DNA of 64,000 nucleotides from DASUNQ01 sp035536455 (GTDB lineage: Bacteria; Acidobacteriota; Thermoanaerobaculia; Multivoradales; UBA5704): NCBI GenBank assembly GCA_035536455.1, contig DATLOC010000028.1:219312-283311 (forward strand), read 5' to 3'. The translations under genes and the position numbers were made by a program. The notes under the pieces are model-generated. The model saw only the letters and a list, made by a program, of their open reading frames with translations. It was not told the DNA's origin and searched no databases. Shown here in pieces: positions 31,825 through 40,710 of this stretch (position 1 is its first letter; the number at the start of each line of letters is the position of its first letter).

Positions 31825-34215
31825 CTACTTCAGGTAGCCGAGGCTCCGGAGCTGCTCCATCTGCTCCTTGCTGAGCCCCTTGGCCAGCTCGCTGTCGGGT
31901 TTGAGGCGCGCCGCCTGCGCCTGCCGCCGCCAGCCGGCGAGGGCCTTCGCCAGCCGCTCCACGACCTGCGGGTGCGCGGCGGCGACGTTCTTCTGGTCGA
32001 GCGGGTCCTCGTAGAAGTCGTAGAGCTCGAACTCCGGCGCGCCCGGCGGCCGGAGGACGTTGTGGATGAGCTTCCACTCGGCGTCGACGATGGCGTACGA
32101 CTCGCTGGCGGCCGGGTAGTCGGTGGCGCCCATCGGCTGCTTCTCGGCGATGACGGGCCGGCGCTTCCAGCCGCCTCCTCCGGCCAGCAGCGGCGCCAGG
32201 CTCTGCCCCTGCGCCGCCTCGGGCAGCGGCAAGCCGCTCCACTGGGCGAGCGTCGGCATGACGTCGATGAGCTGCACCGGCTCCTTGACCTCGACGCCCT
32301 TCGGCACCCGTCCCGGCCCCCAGAGGATCAGCGGCACGCGGATCATCTCGCCGTAGACGCTCTGCCCGTGCCACATGCGGCCGTGGTCGTGGAACTCCTC
32401 GCCGTGGTCGGCGAAGAACGCGATGACGGCGCGCTCGCCGAGCCCCACCTCCCGCAGCCGCTCCACCAGCCGCGCGATCTCGCGGTCCATACCCCGGATC
32501 GAGCCGTCGTACCAGTCCTTCGAGTAGCGGATGAAGGCCGCCGGGTCGATGCCGGCCGCGACCAGCTCCTCCGGCGTCGCCATCCCCCGGTTCGCCATGA
32601 AGGCGTCGACGACCGTCTTCTTGATGACCTCCTGCTGGCGCAGGTACTCCTCGCGCCCCGCCGGGTCGGCCCAAGTCGTGTCGTACGGCCGGTTCGGCTC
32701 GTACGGCGCGTGCGGATCGAAGACGTGGAGGTAGACGAAGAAGGGCACGTCGCGATGGTCGTCGAGCCACTCAAGCAGGCGGTCGACGTACTCGCGCGCC
32801 GTCTTGGCGCCGCGAGGCCCGGCGCGCCCCGCCGTCGACTCCGACTCGTGCAGCTCCTCGAAGCCCTGGTGGAGATTGCTGAGCTGGCCGGTGAAGCTCA
32901 CCGACGAGAACGACAGCGTGGCGTAGCCGGCCTGGCGATAGAGCTCGGCGAGCGTCGTCGCCGAGGCCGGCAGCCGGTCGGGGATCTGGTGGACGCCGTG
33001 GGTCGAGGGGTAGAGCGACGCCAGGATCGACGGCGTCGCCGCCTTGGTCCAGCTCGTCTGGGTGATCGCGTGGTGGAAGAGCGCGCCCTCCTTGGCCAGC
33101 CGCGTCAGCGTCGGCGCCGTCTTGCGGCTGTAGCCGTAGACGTCGAGGTGGTCCTTCCGCAGGGTGTCGCCCTGGATCAGGATCACGGCCTGCGGCGGGC
33201 CATCGGAGGCCTTGGCGGCGGCCGGGGCGGCGCGCTGGCGGACCGCCGGCGCGCCCCAGAACGCCATCGTGCCGTCCTTTTCGGCGGTCGCCGAGAGCGC
33301 GAGGGTGACGGTCTGGCCGGCGAGCTCGCCGAGGTCCACGACCCGCCGCTCCCACCGGTGCGGCGTCGTCACCGACCAGGTCATCAGCGCCGTCTCCTCG
33401 CCGCGGCGCGCGACGACCCGGAAGGTCACCGGCTCCTCCTCCGGCGTCCCCACCGCGAGGTCGAGGAGCGGCCGCGAGGGCAGCGTCACGCGGAAGCGCA
33501 CCGTCTCGGGCGAGCGCGTCACCAGCGTCTCGCGGAAGACGTCCCGCAGCCCCTGCCAGCTCACTCCCGACGGCACGCCGGCCAGGTGCTCGCGCCGAAA
33601 GACGAGCCGCACCGACTCGATGGCGAACTCGGCGCCGGCGGCGTCGGTCGGCCGGAGCAGCAGGTGGCGGATGCGCGAGCCCGAGACCGGCGCCGGCGGG
33701 GTGATCGTGTAGGTCTGCATCTGGTCGCCCGCGATCACCGGCGTCGTCGTCGTCCACGGCACCCGGCTCGCCATCCCGATCTCCTGGCCGAGATCGATCG
33801 TCGGCGCCGGCCGGGTCGCGACCGAGAGGTTGGCGCCGCCCGAGACGCGGAGGCGCACCTCGACGGCGTGGAGCTGGTCGGGGTCTTCGAGCCCCTTCGT
33901 ACGCTCGAGGTGGAGGACGGGAAAGTCGGTCGTCGTGCGGCCGGCGAGGAGCCCGTCGCGGACGGCAAAGCCGGCGACGCCGGGGCCCGCCTTCCAGCCC
34001 TGCGCGCCGCCCTCGGCGAACTTCCATTCCGTGCGCACCGGCGCGGCCGTCGCTTTGGCGCGCGACCCCGAGACGAGCTTGGCGTCAAACGCATCGACGA
34101 GCCGGATCGCCATCGGCCCCTCGGGAGCCGAGGGGCGACAGCCGGCCGCGAGCGCCGCGAGGGCCAGCAGCGCGATCCGCCTGCGCGGTGGTACGGGGCT
34201 GGGGCTAGGCACCAT
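31825..34215 (-). CDS. Sulfatase-like lipoprotein lacking a formylglycine motif
   Basis: 796 residues. Lipoprotein signal IALLALAALAAGCRPSAPEG with Cys as anchor. The N-terminal ~300 residues are beta-rich and of unknown role. The alkaline-phosphatase-superfamily domain begins AVILIQGDTLRKDHLDVYGY and carries FYLHVFDPHAPYE-like and FFADHGEEFHDHGRMWHGQS metal motifs. Where classical sulfatases have C/S-x-P-S-R, this one reads TSWTKAATPSILASLYPSTHG, with no Cys and no Arg; Thr of SWT may be the nucleophile, as in phosphatidylglycerol-transferase-type relatives. So it may act on phosphodiesters rather than sulfate esters. The active-site inference needs alignment. Confidence 0.83.
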   Translation of the reverse strand: MVPSPSPVPPRRRIALLALAALAAGCRPSAPEGPMAIRLVDAFDAKLVSGSRAKATAAPVRTEWKFAEGGAQGWKAGPGVAGFAVRDGLLAGRTTTDFPVLHLERTKGLEDPDQLHAVEVRLRVSGGANLSVATRPAPTIDLGQEIGMASRVPWTTTTPVIAGDQMQTYTITPPAPVSGSRIRHLLLRPTDAAGAEFAIESVRLVFRREHLAGVPSGVSWQGLRDVFRETLVTRSPETVRFRVTLPSRPLLDLAVGTPEEEPVTFRVVARRGEETALMTWSVTTPHRWERRVVDLGELAGQTVTLALSATAEKDGTMAFWGAPAVRQRAAPAAAKASDGPPQAVILIQGDTLRKDHLDVYGYSRKTAPTLTRLAKEGALFHHAITQTSWTKAATPSILASLYPSTHGVHQIPDRLPASATTLAELYRQAGYATLSFSSVSFTGQLSNLHQGFEELHESESTAGRAGPRGAKTAREYVDRLLEWLDDHRDVPFFVYLHVFDPHAPYEPNRPYDTTWADPAGREEYLRQQEVIKKTVVDAFMANRGMATPEELVAAGIDPAAFIRYSKDWYDGSIRGMDREIARLVERLREVGLGERAVIAFFADHGEEFHDHGRMWHGQSVYGEMIRVPLILWGPGRVPKGVEVKEPVQLIDVMPTLAQWSGLPLPEAAQGQSLAPLLAGGGGWKRRPVIAEKQPMGATDYPAASESYAIVDAEWKLIHNVLRPPGAPEFELYDFYEDPLDQKNVAAAHPQVVERLAKALAGWRRQAQAARLKPDSELAKGLSKEQMEQLRSLGYLK

Positions 34216-34251
34216 GAATACGAGCGCGGCGCATCCTACCGGAACGCGGCG

Positions 34252-35358
34252 CTACGGCCGACCCCAGCGCACCTCCGGCTCGCGCGGCGCCTGGGTAGCT
34301 CCGGGGAGGATGACGTAGTCGAAGCCGGCGGGCACCCAGCGGCCGCCGACCTCCTTGAGGCCGTGGGCTTCGAGCCAGGCCTTGCCGGCGGCGGCGAGCC
34401 GCGGGTTGCCGCACTCCCAGAAGCGCACCGCCATCCGCTCGTCGCCGCCGGCGGCGAGGGCGGCGAGGAGGAGCGGCTCGGACTGGGGGCGGCCCTGCCG
34501 GATGAGCCGGAGGTGGGCGCCGGCGACGGCCGCGAGGTCGCGGCGGGCGACGGCGCGGTCGAGCGCCAACTCGGCGGGACGCTCGGGGCTCGCGGCGAGG
34601 GCGTCGGCGGCGACGCGGCGATCGGCGGCGGGAGCGTTCGCGTCGAGGACCGCGATGAGCGGGTCGAGCCGGCGGCGGCGGACGAGCGCCAGGGCGACGT
34701 CGGGGTCGAGCGTCCCGTCCTGGCGCCGCAGGGCGCGGTCGAGCGCCGCGAGCGAGGCCGGGTCGCGCGCCATCCCCAGCGCGCGGGCGGCGGCCCGGCG
34801 GCGCGGCGAGCCCGCCGGCTCTTCGAGGAAGGGCAGGAGGACGTCGGGCCGGCCGAGCGCCACCAGCCCGCTCGCCGCGCCGTTCTCGGCACCGTCGGCG
34901 CGCGCCACGAGCGCCCGCAATGGTGCCACGGCGCGCGGGTCGTCGACGCGGCCGGCGGCGGCGGCCAGCGCGTCGCGGACCGGGCCCCGGGTGCGCGGCA
35001 GGGCGGCGAGCATCGGGCCGGCCGCCGCCCGGCCGATCGCGGCGAGCGCCTTGACCGCCGTCAACTGGATCTGGACGTCGTCCGATTCCAGCGCCTTCGT
35101 CAGACAGCCGATCCCCTCCGGCGCGCCGATCCGCCCGAGAGCGCGCGCCGCCTCGACCCGAACCGTCCACTCCACGTCATCCAGCGCCGCGCAGAGCAGG
35201 CCCACCGCCGCGGGCCCGCCGCTGCGGCCGAGCCCCTCCGCCGCCTGGCGCCGCTCCTCCGGCGCGCCGTCGCGTAGACGCGCCGCGAGCTCCTCGGCCG
35301 GCGGCCCGCAGCCGGCGAGGAGGAGCGCCAGGGCCAGTCCGTGGCGCCGGCGCCGCAC
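34252..35358 (-). CDS. HEAT-repeat lipoprotein
   Basis: 368 residues from GTG 35358. Lipoprotein signal GLALALLLAGCGPP with Cys near residue 16, then about eight HEAT/PBS-lyase-like helical repeats, for example VRVEAARALGRIGAPEGIGC, QIQLTAVKALAAIGRAAAGP and RRAAARALGMARDPASLAAL. It ends in a short non-repeat region. HEAT proteins are scaffolds; the partner is unknown. The longer frame upstream is a shadow of the DinB gene, whose stop lies 2 bp before this start, so the two are likely co-transcribed. Confidence 0.8.
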   Translation of the reverse strand: MRRRRHGLALALLLAGCGPPAEELAARLRDGAPEERRQAAEGLGRSGGPAAVGLLCAALDDVEWTVRVEAARALGRIGAPEGIGCLTKALESDDVQIQLTAVKALAAIGRAAAGPMLAALPRTRGPVRDALAAAAGRVDDPRAVAPLRALVARADGAENGAASGLVALGRPDVLLPFLEEPAGSPRRRAAARALGMARDPASLAALDRALRRQDGTLDPDVALALVRRRRLDPLIAVLDANAPAADRRVAADALAASPERPAELALDRAVARRDLAAVAGAHLRLIRQGRPQSEPLLLAALAAGGDERMAVRFWECGNPRLAAAGKAWLEAHGLKEVGGRWVPAGFDYVILPGATQAPREPEVRWGRP

Positions 35359-35360
35359 CC

Positions 35361-35873
35361 CTAGAACCAGGGCTCGTCGCCGCTCGGGCCGTAGATCGAC
35401 GGCACCTTGCCGCCGGCCATGCGCAGGTAGACCGAGAGCTGCCCGCGATGGTGAATCTGGTCGTGGAGCAGGAACCAGGCGAACTCGGTGCGCGTCCAGT
35501 CGCCGAGGGTGCCGGGGCCGACGAAGAACTTGATCCGCTCCTGGAAGTCCTCGTCGCTGTAGGAGCGCACGGTCTCGGCGAACTCGCCGTGCGCCTTCTC
35601 GAGCGCGGCGAGCACGTCCGCCCACTCCTCCGGCGGCGGCGGCACCTGCCCCGAGCCGGGGCTGCCGCCGGCGAAGGCGTTCTCGAGCCCCTTCGTGCCG
35701 AGGCCGCGCTCGAGCACGAACATCCAGGCCAGCTCCTTGGCGGTCTTGCACCGCTCGTGGGGGCGCAGGTCCGCCTGGTCGGGCGGGTAGGCGCGCAGGA
35801 CCTTCATCGTCGTCTGGTGCTCGCGCTCGTAGGCGTCGAGGAACTGCTCTTTCGGGGTCTTGGTCGTGGCCAT
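35361..35873 (-). CDS. DinB-family protein (cytoplasmic)
   Basis: A 170-residue DinB-fold protein without a signal peptide. Landmarks are TAKELAWMFVLERGLGTKGL, EWADVLAALEKAHGEFAETV and the terminal helix FAWFLLHDQIHHRGQLSVYL followed by RMAGGKVPSIYGPSGDE. The HDxxHHRGQ motif holds the metal-binding histidines; the usual N-terminal His (in L-x-H) is here in a W-containing helix and cannot be placed with certainty. It is distant in sequence from the secreted DinB at 3749-4309. Function in thiol-dependent or detoxification chemistry is a family guess. Confidence 0.85.
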   Translation of the reverse strand: MATTKTPKEQFLDAYEREHQTTMKVLRAYPPDQADLRPHERCKTAKELAWMFVLERGLGTKGLENAFAGGSPGSGQVPPPPEEWADVLAALEKAHGEFAETVRSYSDEDFQERIKFFVGPGTLGDWTRTEFAWFLLHDQIHHRGQLSVYLRMAGGKVPSIYGPSGDEPWF

Positions 35874-35907
35874 TCGGGGTCACCTCGCTTTCGCCGCCGA
35901 TCGGCCG

Positions 35908-38205
35908 CTAGCGGTTGACGGTCGCCTGGAGGCGCAGCCAGGCCAGGTAGTCGCGCTCGAGATGCGCGAGCGGCTCGCCGAGGGCGGCGGTCAGGGCCTC
36001 GGCGTCGGCCGCGCCGCCGCGCGCCACCTCGCCCAGGAAGGCCTGGAAGCGCTCGCGGGCGCGGCGCTCGCGGCCGTCGAGGAGGAAGCGGACGAAGAAG
36101 GCGCTGGCGGTGTAGCGCTCGCGCCGCCCCTCGTAGCGCGTGAAGGCCGCGTGCGGCAGGGCGAGGAGCTCGGCCAGCGAGGGCGCCGCGCCGTTGCGCT
36201 GCGCGGTGAGCAGCGCCGAGAGCGCGCCGTAGGCGCCGTCGGCGGAGATCTCGAAGCGGGAGGCGAAGCTCGGGCTGCTGGAGCCGGTGGCGAGCGCCCG
36301 CGCCCGCACCCGGCCGCGCAGAGTCCCGGGCACGATCGCGCCGCTCCGCGCCTGCCGCGCTAGCGCCAGCTCTTCGGCCAGTCCCTCTTCGAGCCAGGGC
36401 GGCAGCTCGCGCTCGAACGTCCGGCGCGACAGGAGGTGGGCGAGCTCATGGACGAGAAGCGCCCTCACTTCCTCCGCGGGCGCCCCGCCGATGGCGAGGG
36501 CCACCCGGCTGGCGCGCGCGCTGCCGCGCACCCCGCGGTCCGGCTCCTCGCCCTCGCCGCGCACGTAGGCGCGGAAGTCCTCGTCGCGGCGGAAGACCAG
36601 CAGCGTGCCGCCCAGCGGACCCTCGGGCGCCACGCCGAAGCGGTCCATCCAGACCTGCGGCAGGGCGAGCGCCGCGCGCTTGAGCGCGGCGACGGTGGCG
36701 CGGTCCTCGAGGTCGGTGTGGAAGGAGAAGGGGCCGGCGGCGAAGGCGGCGAGCCCCGCGGGGACGGCGATCGCGGCCGCCGCGGCGGGACTCGGGACCG
36801 GCGCCGGCGCGAGATCGGCGGCGGCCGCGAGCTCGGCGGCTGCGGCCTCTTCGACCTCCTCGGCGGCGGTCTCGCTCCCCAGCGTGCCGATCGGCACGAC
36901 GCCCTGCACCTCCGGCGCCAGCGCCAGCGACTGCGGCAGGTGGGCGCCGGGCACCCAGACGATGCGCTGCCGCTCCAGCATGTCGGAGAGGCGCTTCATG
37001 GCGCGCTCGAAGCCGGCGAGATTGCGCACCCGCTCGGCGTCCGCCCACATCGGCGGCGGCTCCTCCCCGCCGACCGACCAGACGTGCAGCGGCACGCGCA
37101 GCCGCTCGAGGTAGCGGCGCACGGCGGCGGCGGCGTAGAGGCTCATGTCCTGGGGCTCGGGACCGAGGAGCAGGAGGACGGCGCGCCGGCGCGTGTTCTG
37201 CGCTGCCGCCAGGCCGGCGACGGCGACGGCGTCGGTCAAGGCCGCCGCGCCCTTGCGCGCCGGGTCGCCCAGCCGCAGCAGGTGCCAGAGCAGGCCGCCG
37301 TCGCGCGCCGGCATCTCCTGGGTGTGGGCGAACACCTGAAAGCGCAGAGCCTGCCGCGCCGTCCGTCGCGCCACCGGCCACATCACCCGCAGCCGCGCTC
37401 CTGCCGGCAGCGGCGCGACGAAGCGGCCGTCCACCTTGGCCAACAGGCCGCGCGCCCCCGGGTGCATGGTGCCCATGCGCGACACCTCGCGCGCCAGGGC
37501 GCGCAGTTCCTCGCGCGCGCTCGGATCGACGACCACGACGAGGTCCGCTTCCCCTTCCTCGACGGCGATCGGCGCCAGCCGCTCGCCGCCGCCCAGCACC
37601 ACGATCTCGCTCGCCAGCCGTTTGCCTTCGAGGAGCACCGGCACGTGGGTCAGCTCGAACGTCAGCTCCTCGGCGAGGACGCCGCCGAAGACCAGGTCGC
37701 GGCGCGCCGAGTAGCCGTCGGGGAACTCGGCCTCGACACGCAGCAGGTGGGGGGAGTCGGCGGCGAAAGGCGGTAGGGGGACGACGGCGGGGTCGCGGAC
37801 CGGCAGCGGTTGCTCGTCGAGCGCGGCGCGCACCTCGAGCGGCTGGACGCCCCCGACCGCGGCCCAGGCGACACGCGCCACGCCGCCGGTCTCGGGGTCG
37901 GCCTCCAGCGTGACCTCCAGGACGGCGGGCGGCTGCGGCAGGTTGAGCCACTGCCGCGCCCGCCCCAGCTCGGCCCCAGCGGCGTCGGTCGCCACGGCGA
38001 CCAGCTCGTGCGGGGCGATCTCCTCGCCGAGGTCTACAGGAAGCTTCCAGGGGGCCGCCGCGAGCGCGCCGGCGGGACGGCCGTCCAGGAAGAGCTCGAC
38101 GCGCGCCGTGTCGGGCGGCACCAGTAGCTCGACGGGCACGTTGCCGGCGACGACGCCCAGCCAGAGCGAGGCGAAGGCGACCATCTTCCCGGCGTGCGAC
38201 AGCAT
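35908..38205 (-). CDS. Secreted gluzincin-type metallopeptidase with large N-terminal region
   Basis: 765 residues. N-terminal signal (MVAFASLWLGVVAGNVPVEL), then ~500 residues of beta-rich sequence including a VWFA-like segment (AVAGLAAAQNTRRRAVLLLL, PEPQDMSLYAAAAVRRYLER), and a C-terminal peptidase domain with VRALLVHELAHLLSRRTFER (HExxH, about residue 580) and PPWLEEGLAEELALARQARS carrying the third zinc ligand Glu. This looks like an M1/peptidase_MA_2 'gluzincin' arrangement. The N-terminus resembles the VWFA-related proteins common in Acidobacteria. ATG 38205 or 38184 could start it. Confidence 0.8.
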   Translation of the reverse strand: MLSHAGKMVAFASLWLGVVAGNVPVELLVPPDTARVELFLDGRPAGALAAAPWKLPVDLGEEIAPHELVAVATDAAGAELGRARQWLNLPQPPAVLEVTLEADPETGGVARVAWAAVGGVQPLEVRAALDEQPLPVRDPAVVPLPPFAADSPHLLRVEAEFPDGYSARRDLVFGGVLAEELTFELTHVPVLLEGKRLASEIVVLGGGERLAPIAVEEGEADLVVVVDPSAREELRALAREVSRMGTMHPGARGLLAKVDGRFVAPLPAGARLRVMWPVARRTARQALRFQVFAHTQEMPARDGGLLWHLLRLGDPARKGAAALTDAVAVAGLAAAQNTRRRAVLLLLGPEPQDMSLYAAAAVRRYLERLRVPLHVWSVGGEEPPPMWADAERVRNLAGFERAMKRLSDMLERQRIVWVPGAHLPQSLALAPEVQGVVPIGTLGSETAAEEVEEAAAAELAAAADLAPAPVPSPAAAAAIAVPAGLAAFAAGPFSFHTDLEDRATVAALKRAALALPQVWMDRFGVAPEGPLGGTLLVFRRDEDFRAYVRGEGEEPDRGVRGSARASRVALAIGGAPAEEVRALLVHELAHLLSRRTFERELPPWLEEGLAEELALARQARSGAIVPGTLRGRVRARALATGSSSPSFASRFEISADGAYGALSALLTAQRNGAAPSLAELLALPHAAFTRYEGRRERYTASAFFVRFLLDGRERRARERFQAFLGEVARGGAADAEALTAALGEPLAHLERDYLAWLRLQATVNR

Positions 38206-38244
38206 CGAAGACTCTCTGGCTGCATCCTAAAGGAGACCGGCGGG

Positions 38245-38292
38245 AAAAAACTGCGGCCGGCCCCCTCGCGGGAAAAAACGGGGGCCGGCCGC
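38245..38292 (-). terminator. Rho-independent terminator of the cupredoxin/Calx-beta gene
   Basis: Read on the minus strand: GCGGCCGGCCCCC, a loop that itself contains TTTTTT, then GGGGGCCGGCCGC and a final AGTTTTTT. A 13-bp all-GC stem followed by a U-run is a strong intrinsic terminator; it lies 18 bp after the stop at 38310. Confidence 0.85.
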
Positions 38293-38309
38293 GCCCTGGA
38301 GGGCCCTGA

Positions 38310-39743
38310 TTACGGACAGGTCGAGAGGGCGTCCGTGTCCTGGACCGGCGGGGCGGTCCGGTTTAGCGGGTTGTAGTAGAACCGCGTGCTTCCGGTCTGG
38401 GTGTCGGTCACATGCACCAGGAACTCGACGTTCGTGGTGGCGGCGAAGAAGACCCAGTAGCGGTTGTTGACGGGGCAGGCGTTGAGTACCTTGATCAGCA
38501 GCTCGATGTTGTCGGCGCCGAAGAAGTAGAAGAGGCCGGAGGCCGGCGCCGTGGGGATCGGCACGGCCGAGGCGGCGCCGCTGCCCTGCGCGGTCGCCCA
38601 ATCCACCTCGATCTTGAAGCGCTCGTTGTTGACGCAGAGGGTGTTGGGACCCTCGATGCAGGGTCCGACGTCGTTGGTGTCGGTCGAGGCGTCGGCGACG
38701 TTGGAGTAGGCCGAGTTGCCGGCGGAGTTGGCGGCGCGGACCCGGAACTCGTAGGGGGTGTCCGGCGCGAGCCCGCCGGCAATGAACGAGGTGGCGTTGG
38801 CCGCGGCCGTGCCGACCTGGACGAAGCTGCCCCCCTTGAGGGGCTTGCGCTCGATCAGGAACTGCGTCTCGTTGGTCGCGTTGTCCTTCCAGGTGAGCAG
38901 GATCTCGGAGGTCGAGTCGCCGCGCGCTTTGAGGAGGCTCGGCGCCGCCGGCGCCGTCGTTCCGCTGCCACCACCGCCGCCGCCGTCGTTGTCGTTGATG
39001 GTGAGGGTCGCCGACAACGGGCTGCCGAGGGTGGCGCCGCCGGTCGGGGCGCTCAGGCTGAGCAGCACCGTCTCGTTCGCCTCGTCCGCCGTGTCGTTGG
39101 TGATCGCGACGGTGAAGGTCTTGTTGTTGTCGTCGTTGTCCGGCCAGGAGAGCGTGCCGGTCTTGGTCGTGTAGTCGCTGCCCGCCGTCGCGCTGCCGTT
39201 CGCCGTCGCGTACTGGACGGAGACCGCGCCGTCGTCGCCGCCGGTGCGCCGCGCCGTGATCGTGGCGTTGCCGCCGGCCTCGGAGACGGAGAAGTTGGAG
39301 ACGGTGTAGGAGAGCGCTCCCGGCGAGTCGGCGGCGCCGCCGGCGACGACGATCTGCCCCGTCATCCCCATCGTCCCGTGCTCGTCGCAGCGGAAGTTGA
39401 ACGTGCCGCCGCTGCTGAAACTCACCCGCGAGACCCAGTTGCCGCGGGGCGCGGTCGTCGAGCTGCTCGTATTGGTCGAGCAGGGGCCGGCGCAGCGGAC
39501 GACCCCGAGGACGTGGAAGTTGTGGGGGACGGTCGATTCGTTGCGCACGCAGAGCGTCTGGCCGACGTTGAGGTTGACCGAGTTGTCGCTCCAGCTGGTG
39601 GGCTGCGTGCTGATCTCCACGTCGCCGGACGCGCAGTCCTGCCCCGGCGGCGGGTCGGGGGGATCGTCGTACTGCGCCCGCGCGGCGGCGGTCGCGAACA
39701 GCACCCAGGCCACGAGCCCGGCGATCTGGAGCGGCTTTCTCAT
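38310..39743 (-). CDS. Secreted cupredoxin / Calx-beta / fibronectin-III protein
   Basis: 477 residues. Signal peptide (LQIAGLVAWVLFATAAARAQ). Residues ~45-130 are plastocyanin-like, with candidate copper ligands in VPHNFHVLG and FRCDEHGTMGMTG (Cys, His, Met). Residues ~135-250 are a Calx-beta domain (NFSVSEAGGNATITARRTGG ... TLTINDND). A Gly-rich linker leads to a fibronectin type III domain (APSLLKARGDSTSEILLTWK ... YEFRVRAANSAGNSAYSNVA, about 265-350). The last ~120 residues are a Cys-containing beta domain of unknown type. Likely a secreted electron-transfer or copper-binding adhesive protein; the combination is unusual. Confidence 0.82.
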   Translation of the reverse strand: MRKPLQIAGLVAWVLFATAAARAQYDDPPDPPPGQDCASGDVEISTQPTSWSDNSVNLNVGQTLCVRNESTVPHNFHVLGVVRCAGPCSTNTSSSTTAPRGNWVSRVSFSSGGTFNFRCDEHGTMGMTGQIVVAGGAADSPGALSYTVSNFSVSEAGGNATITARRTGGDDGAVSVQYATANGSATAGSDYTTKTGTLSWPDNDDNNKTFTVAITNDTADEANETVLLSLSAPTGGATLGSPLSATLTINDNDGGGGGGSGTTAPAAPSLLKARGDSTSEILLTWKDNATNETQFLIERKPLKGGSFVQVGTAAANATSFIAGGLAPDTPYEFRVRAANSAGNSAYSNVADASTDTNDVGPCIEGPNTLCVNNERFKIEVDWATAQGSGAASAVPIPTAPASGLFYFFGADNIELLIKVLNACPVNNRYWVFFAATTNVEFLVHVTDTQTGSTRFYYNPLNRTAPPVQDTDALSTCP

Positions 39744-39816
39744 AGAAGACTCCTCCGCAGGGTACGTCCCGCGGCGGCCGGGAATGGTTCATTCGCCAGC
39801 CGGGGGTGGGTTGGGA

Positions 39817-40620
39817 CTAGTGGACCCAGGGGCCCTTGCGCACCTCGCCCGGTTCCTCGCGCACGACGCGCAGCCGGCTCTTGCGGCGGTGGCGGTCCAG
39901 CCGCCGCTCGAGCCACCAGCGCTCGAGCCGCAGCCGCGAGCCGCGCAGGCCGCGGCGGGAGCCGCGGCCGGTGAGCGCCAGCCAGGTCGCCGCGACCGCG
40001 GCGCAGATCCCGAGGAGCCCCGGCAGGTCGCGCGGCTGCCCCGGCGCCGGCATCTGGAGAAAGCCGATGAAGGCGATCAGGAGCTCGGTCCAGAGGAGCC
40101 AGCGGGCCGGCAGCGGCAGGATGAAGAAGAGGTAGATGGTGGCGTCGCGGTAGAGCGTGGCAAAGGCGGCCACCACGACGACGAGCACGATCCGCTGCCC
40201 CTGCATCAGCGAGAAGAGGGTGGCCGGCCGCTCGGCCAGGAACGCGCCGGCGAGGTCGACGAGAAGCGCCACCGCCGCCGCGGCGAGCGCCCCGGCGGCG
40301 AGGGTCCGCCAGAAACGCCGCCGGCCGAGCTGGCCGTAGACGTCGCGACCGAACCAGAAGAGCATCAGCAGCTCGAGCAGGAACCAGAGGCTCGGCGGAC
40401 CGTAGCCGATGGCGGCGTAGGTCAGCGGCTGCCAGAGCCAGAGGCTGCGCCAGGCCTCGGAGGTGAGCCGCAGCGGCGCCACCAGCGCCGGGGCCAGGAA
40501 CTGCAGCGCGAAGGTGGCGAAGAGGACGGCGAGCAGCGCCAGCAGGTCGCGCGGCGCCGGTCCGCCGAGCCCCAGCCCGCCCAGAGCGACGCGACCGGGA
40601 CCGGGATTGCGGGAGTACAA
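39817..40620 (-). CDS. Rhomboid-like multi-pass membrane protein without visible catalytic dyad
   Basis: 267 residues, TTG start. Five to six hydrophobic segments occur between residues ~25 and 220 (LLALLAVLFATFALQFLAPA, LWFLLELLMLFWFGRDVYGQ, TLAAGALAAAAVALLVDLAG, IVLVVVVAAFATLYR). WLWQPLTYAAIGYGPPSLWF followed by LFWFGRDVYGQLGRRRFW matches the start of rhomboid proteases, but the GxSG loop Ser and the late His are not visible, so it may be an inactive rhomboid-like protein. The basic C-terminal tail is cytoplasmic. Divergent from the TonB-dependent receptor across a dyad promoter. Confidence 0.68.
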   Translation of the reverse strand: MYSRNPGPGRVALGGLGLGGPAPRDLLALLAVLFATFALQFLAPALVAPLRLTSEAWRSLWLWQPLTYAAIGYGPPSLWFLLELLMLFWFGRDVYGQLGRRRFWRTLAAGALAAAAVALLVDLAGAFLAERPATLFSLMQGQRIVLVVVVAAFATLYRDATIYLFFILPLPARWLLWTELLIAFIGFLQMPAPGQPRDLPGLLGICAAVAATWLALTGRGSRRGLRGSRLRLERWWLERRLDRHRRKSRLRVVREEPGEVRKGPWVH

Positions 40621-40639
40621 AAGGATGGGCCTCTTGCGA

Positions 40640-40667
40640 GATTCTAGACCCGCTTTGGGCTAGAATC
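40640..40667. promoter_or_regulatory. Dyad carrying mirrored -10 boxes between divergent genes
   Basis: GATTCTAG-A-CCC and GGG-CTAGAATC form an interrupted inverted repeat. It contains TAGAAT on both strands, facing the rhomboid-like gene (minus) and the TonB-dependent receptor (plus), so it probably holds both promoters and a shared operator. No good -35 box is seen on either side. Confidence 0.5.
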
Positions 40668-40710
40668 GCGCCGTTCCCCACCGACCACGAAAGACCAAAG
40701 GAGGGTCCTT

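Noticed and set aside
27921..35277. Two plus-strand ORFs of more than 1,250 residues
   Set aside because: They lie opposite S9 peptidase, AraC, sulfatase and HEAT genes and have shadow-type composition without domains.
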